Shown here one piece after another: positions 61,501-64,000 of a stretch of DNA of 64,000 bases. Numbering within the stretch: the first letter of the stretch is position 1; the number at the start of each line of letters is the position of its first letter. This stretch comes from Rotaria socialis (Eukaryota > Rotifera > Eurotatoria > Philodinida > Philodinidae), in contig CAJNYU010002278.1 of assembly GCA_905331475.1 (NCBI GenBank), positions 1-64,000 on the forward strand. The letters run 5' to 3'. The position numbers and the translations under genes are program-made. The notes beneath the pieces were generated by a model that ran no database searches, had not been told where the DNA came from, and saw only the letters and a program-made list of their open reading frames with translations.

Positions 61501-63095
61501 ATCCCTTTGTTGGATGAGATGCTACCCAACAGCATGTTACATAGAGCTAGAACGCTATCGGGCGGTTCAGGTGAAAAAAACAGTCGTTAGTGACTTGCTC
61601 AGGGTCGTTCAATGGTTGATACCATCAAGGTTTGAACACGATACTATGTGCGTACCTGATAAACTTAGTTATCTGCTGTATTTCGTTCTATGACTAAATC
61701 ATATTGTAGAAGAATCCGAACTTATTACTTGAGCATTTTCAAGACTAAACAAATTTTTATTGAACTAATACATTGTAAAAACGTGTCCGATTTTCTTTTT
61801 TTATTGGCTTCTATCCTAAGATTAGTCTATGGCACAAGTGCTTACTTTTCCACATGATAAATGTTTCAGTATTACTATGCAAGGATAAGTGCTACTAAAA
61901 TATCATATCAAGCTTCATTGACAAATCAGACCTCGAAACTCGACTTTGAAGGTGATCTTCGAGGTAATATGCATGCAACTTAAGTTAACTAATAATAATT
62001 CGGAATCACAGATAGAAATCATTCAATATTTTACATAGTGTGAATAATGTTCACATAATAAGATAAGACCAATCATACAAGTAATTTCACATGTGAAGCA
62101 TATATGAAGGATAACTATAGGGAAAAATAGTGAAGCGTAAAAATTAACGATAGATATCTTAAACTTGGATGCATATGTAAAGAAAAACATAATAGATTAA
62201 TAGAATGATCGACTAAAGAAAAGTACATGAAGGATAAATCTGTCAAGATTAATAGAAGTCTTACTGAAAAATGCACACGGCTCGTGTTCACTTCTATAGA
62301 AACTTCGAAATAAAGTCTCTGCTTTGTAACAAACTATAAACATCAATTTAATAAAATAATTTGACATTGATCGAAACGATAAAATTAGAAATGTAACTTT
62401 TTTCTGATTACCTAATTTAGTAGTAACCTTTTTTTTTCTAGACTTGATCTTAGTCACGGGGTGAAAATTTAAAACAAAAAGAAATTGTCATGATTATTTT
62501 CATGACCGTGACTTTTAGTAACACAGTTATTCTATGCACTTGAATAATCGCTTTGTGTATCTACTGATTTTATTTTCTTTCTTTTCGCCAATTCTTTGAA
62601 ACAAACCTCATCATCATCGATATCATCGAAATCGTCATCATCAGAATCCAAGATGGGTAATTTTTCATTTTTGATAGTCTTCAATATTTGATTTTTCTTT
62701 TGACATGTAGCCGATAATGATGATGTAACAAGACGATTTGATTTATTTAATTTAATTTTTAATTGATTTATTGTTCTTTTTAAATATTTTGCACATTGTT
62801 CAATATCTAATAAAATAGTTGAACAATCATAACAAATAAAATTTGAAAAATTCTTTATTGGTTCTAATTGCGTATGTAGATAACGTAGAATTAAATCACG
62901 GAAACAAACTGTTCGATTTGAAATTTTGCTTTTGAACGGGCTATAATTTTTAAATGGAATTTTCGTGCGTTGTATATGTTTGAATAAATGATAATACTTT
63001 TGACAACATATGGACGAAAATAATGTTGAACGATCACGTAAAATTAATGAAAAACAAAGACGACAACGATCACGTTTTTGTATACAAACAGTCAT
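58597..63095 (-). CDS. ZAD plus five C2H2 zinc-finger protein, ZNF276-like architecture (757 residues)
   Basis: Eight exons on the minus strand: 63095-62565, 61375-60701, 60641-60492, 59873-59816, 59638-59205, 59146-59072, 59021-58938 and 58863-58597 (758 codons, all phases consistent). The first exon encodes DRCRLCFSL and, after a helical spacer, FICYDCSTILLDIEQCAKYL. The two Cys pairs and following helix are the zinc-finger-associated domain (ZAD). Acidic Asp/Glu stretches and a Ser/Asn/Gln-rich middle follow. Five C2H2 fingers begin CSECGKVLF, CWICGVND, CQHCEKVFP, CPICNKRFG and CQHCGKAFR; the last two are joined by a linker HSGVKPF, close to the TGEKP type. ZAD usually mediates dimerisation; the fingers bind DNA. 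ZADs are abundant in insects, and vertebrates keep mainly ZNF276. The start is the Met just before the ZAD; an upstream in-frame Met exists at 63239. Confidence 0.9.
59900..59965 (-). repeat. Pol III-type A-box and B-box pair in a zinc-finger gene intron
   Basis: On the minus strand TAGCAAAGTGATG (A-box-like, 59962-59950) is followed by GGTTCGAACC (B-box, 59915-59906) at tRNA-like spacing. No complete cloverleaf is evident, so a tRNA-derived SINE relic is more likely than a tRNA gene. Confidence 0.3.
61376..62564 (-). other. Long first intron of the zinc-finger gene, with a SINE-like patch
   Basis: At 1,189 bases this is far longer than the other introns in the window. Sequence at about 61467-61660 differs in composition (more GC) and carries GACTTGCTCAGGGTC followed by GGTTTGAAC, reminiscent of the conserved 3' segment of tRNA-derived SINEs. 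No target duplication was resolved. Confidence 0.3.
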
Positions 63096-63421
63096 TGCTA
63101 TTATTAAATACTGTTCATTAAATGATTCATTATTATTAATATAAAATTTATTCACATTTGATATTGAAATAAAATTCGATGATATGAACAATTTATCAAG
63201 GCTAAAAATAGAATGTAATACATAAAATAATAATACCACTATCTAAAATACAACAACAACAACAACAACAATAATTTTACATTAAGCTTTATGTTTATCA
63301 ACGAGACGATAGCGAAAAAAACGAAGCAATACACTGTAGGTGACAATGACGAATATTTAGATATTCATACCCTTGAAGCACGCCCATTGGAACTTGAATA
63401 TATAAATAATGGCTACTCATC

Positions 63422-63452
<31 letters not shown>

Positions 63453-64000
63453 ACTATCTCGTCAGAAGAATAAAAATCGATCGTTTCTCACAATCGAATC
63501 AAATGTCTTCATCTATTAACATCTTTTTCAAGCCATTTTTTCATCGTAACACAATGAACTAATCTTAAGTTTAATCTCAATACTGTTGTTGAATACGTCG
63601 ATCGGTGAAAATGGAGAACTAAGAATATAAATTGTTTTAAAAGATTAGATTATATTATTAATGTATTTACTTGATCGAGTAGCACACAAGTGGCCAAGTG
63701 TCTTTATGGCAAACATCTAAAACGAAGATGAAGAAACGAACAAAAAAAAAAGAATACGAAGTAGTTCAACGCGACTATATATAACGTTTTATTGATTTTT
63801 ACCGTATCGTTATCACATACGCACATACATGTTGGCTGTTCCTTTTGTACTATCAGCAACCTTGTCACGACCTCTAATGACCTTCTAAACCAAGGCCGCT
63901 TCCAAACTGAACATCTCTCTCTCCCCCTTTCTTTCCATCCTATCGACATATGCATACGTATGTATGTATGTATGTATGTATGTATGCATATGTTATATAA
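63096..64000. other. 5' flank of the zinc-finger gene, with CAA, TA and GTAT repeats
   Basis: Contains a CAA run at 63251-63271, a TA run at 63425-63452 and a (GTAT)n tetranucleotide array at about 63957-63986. No gene is recognised in the last 700 bases. Confidence 0.55.

Noticed and set aside
1-64000. CRISPR arrays, rRNA genes, LTR or capsid-bearing elements
   Set aside because: No spaced direct-repeat array, no rRNA core sequence and no reverse transcriptase, protease or capsid motif was seen on either strand.

Overview
The window looks like nuclear DNA from a small protostome animal, most likely a rotifer. This is an inference from the AT-rich composition, the many short GT-AG introns (mostly 45-80 bases) and animal-only families (Msx, Pax, neuronal-type syntaxin, hnRNP A/B, DIPK2). 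No ribosomal or mitochondrial marker is present to fix the species. Introns were placed by eye from splice sites, reading frame and known protein families. For ten models (all except the giant gene at 1.6-13.3 kb) the exon lengths sum to a whole number of codons.

Layout. 1-1618: intergenic DNA with a 42-bp minisatellite. 1619-16341 (+): two very large unrecognised coding units, possibly one gene. 16623-17510 (-): STEEP1, convergent with them. 17511-23710: non-coding DNA with an orphan exon-like segment, two hAT-type MITEs in opposite orientation and microsatellite-rich sequence. 23711-25591 (+): Pax-type paired-domain gene with CtBP-binding-like motifs. 28217-29716 (+): secreted trypsin-like protease. 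32023-34250 (-): syntaxin-1 with three pairs of alternative exons. 34688-38075 (+): peroxisomal SCPx-type thiolase ending in SKL, without an SCP2 domain. 38250-40497 (-): a second, divergent syntaxin. 40789-43598 (-): DIPK2/FAM69-like secretory-pathway kinase-fold protein, with a mariner in an intron. 44848-45976: candidate piggyBac-like non-autonomous element. 48164-48800 and 50725-51327 (+): tandem Msx homeobox genes. 52640-54450: repeat-rich DNA. 55252-56495 (-): hnRNP A/B protein. 58597-63095 (-): ZAD plus five C2H2 zinc fingers.

The genes do not form one pathway. The most coherent neighbourhood is 32-40.5 kb, where two syntaxin paralogues on the minus strand flank a thiolase on the plus strand. 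The syntaxin-1 locus could give eight protein forms from three two-way exon choices. The most novel coding material is the giant unit at 1.6-16.3 kb, for which no family could be named.
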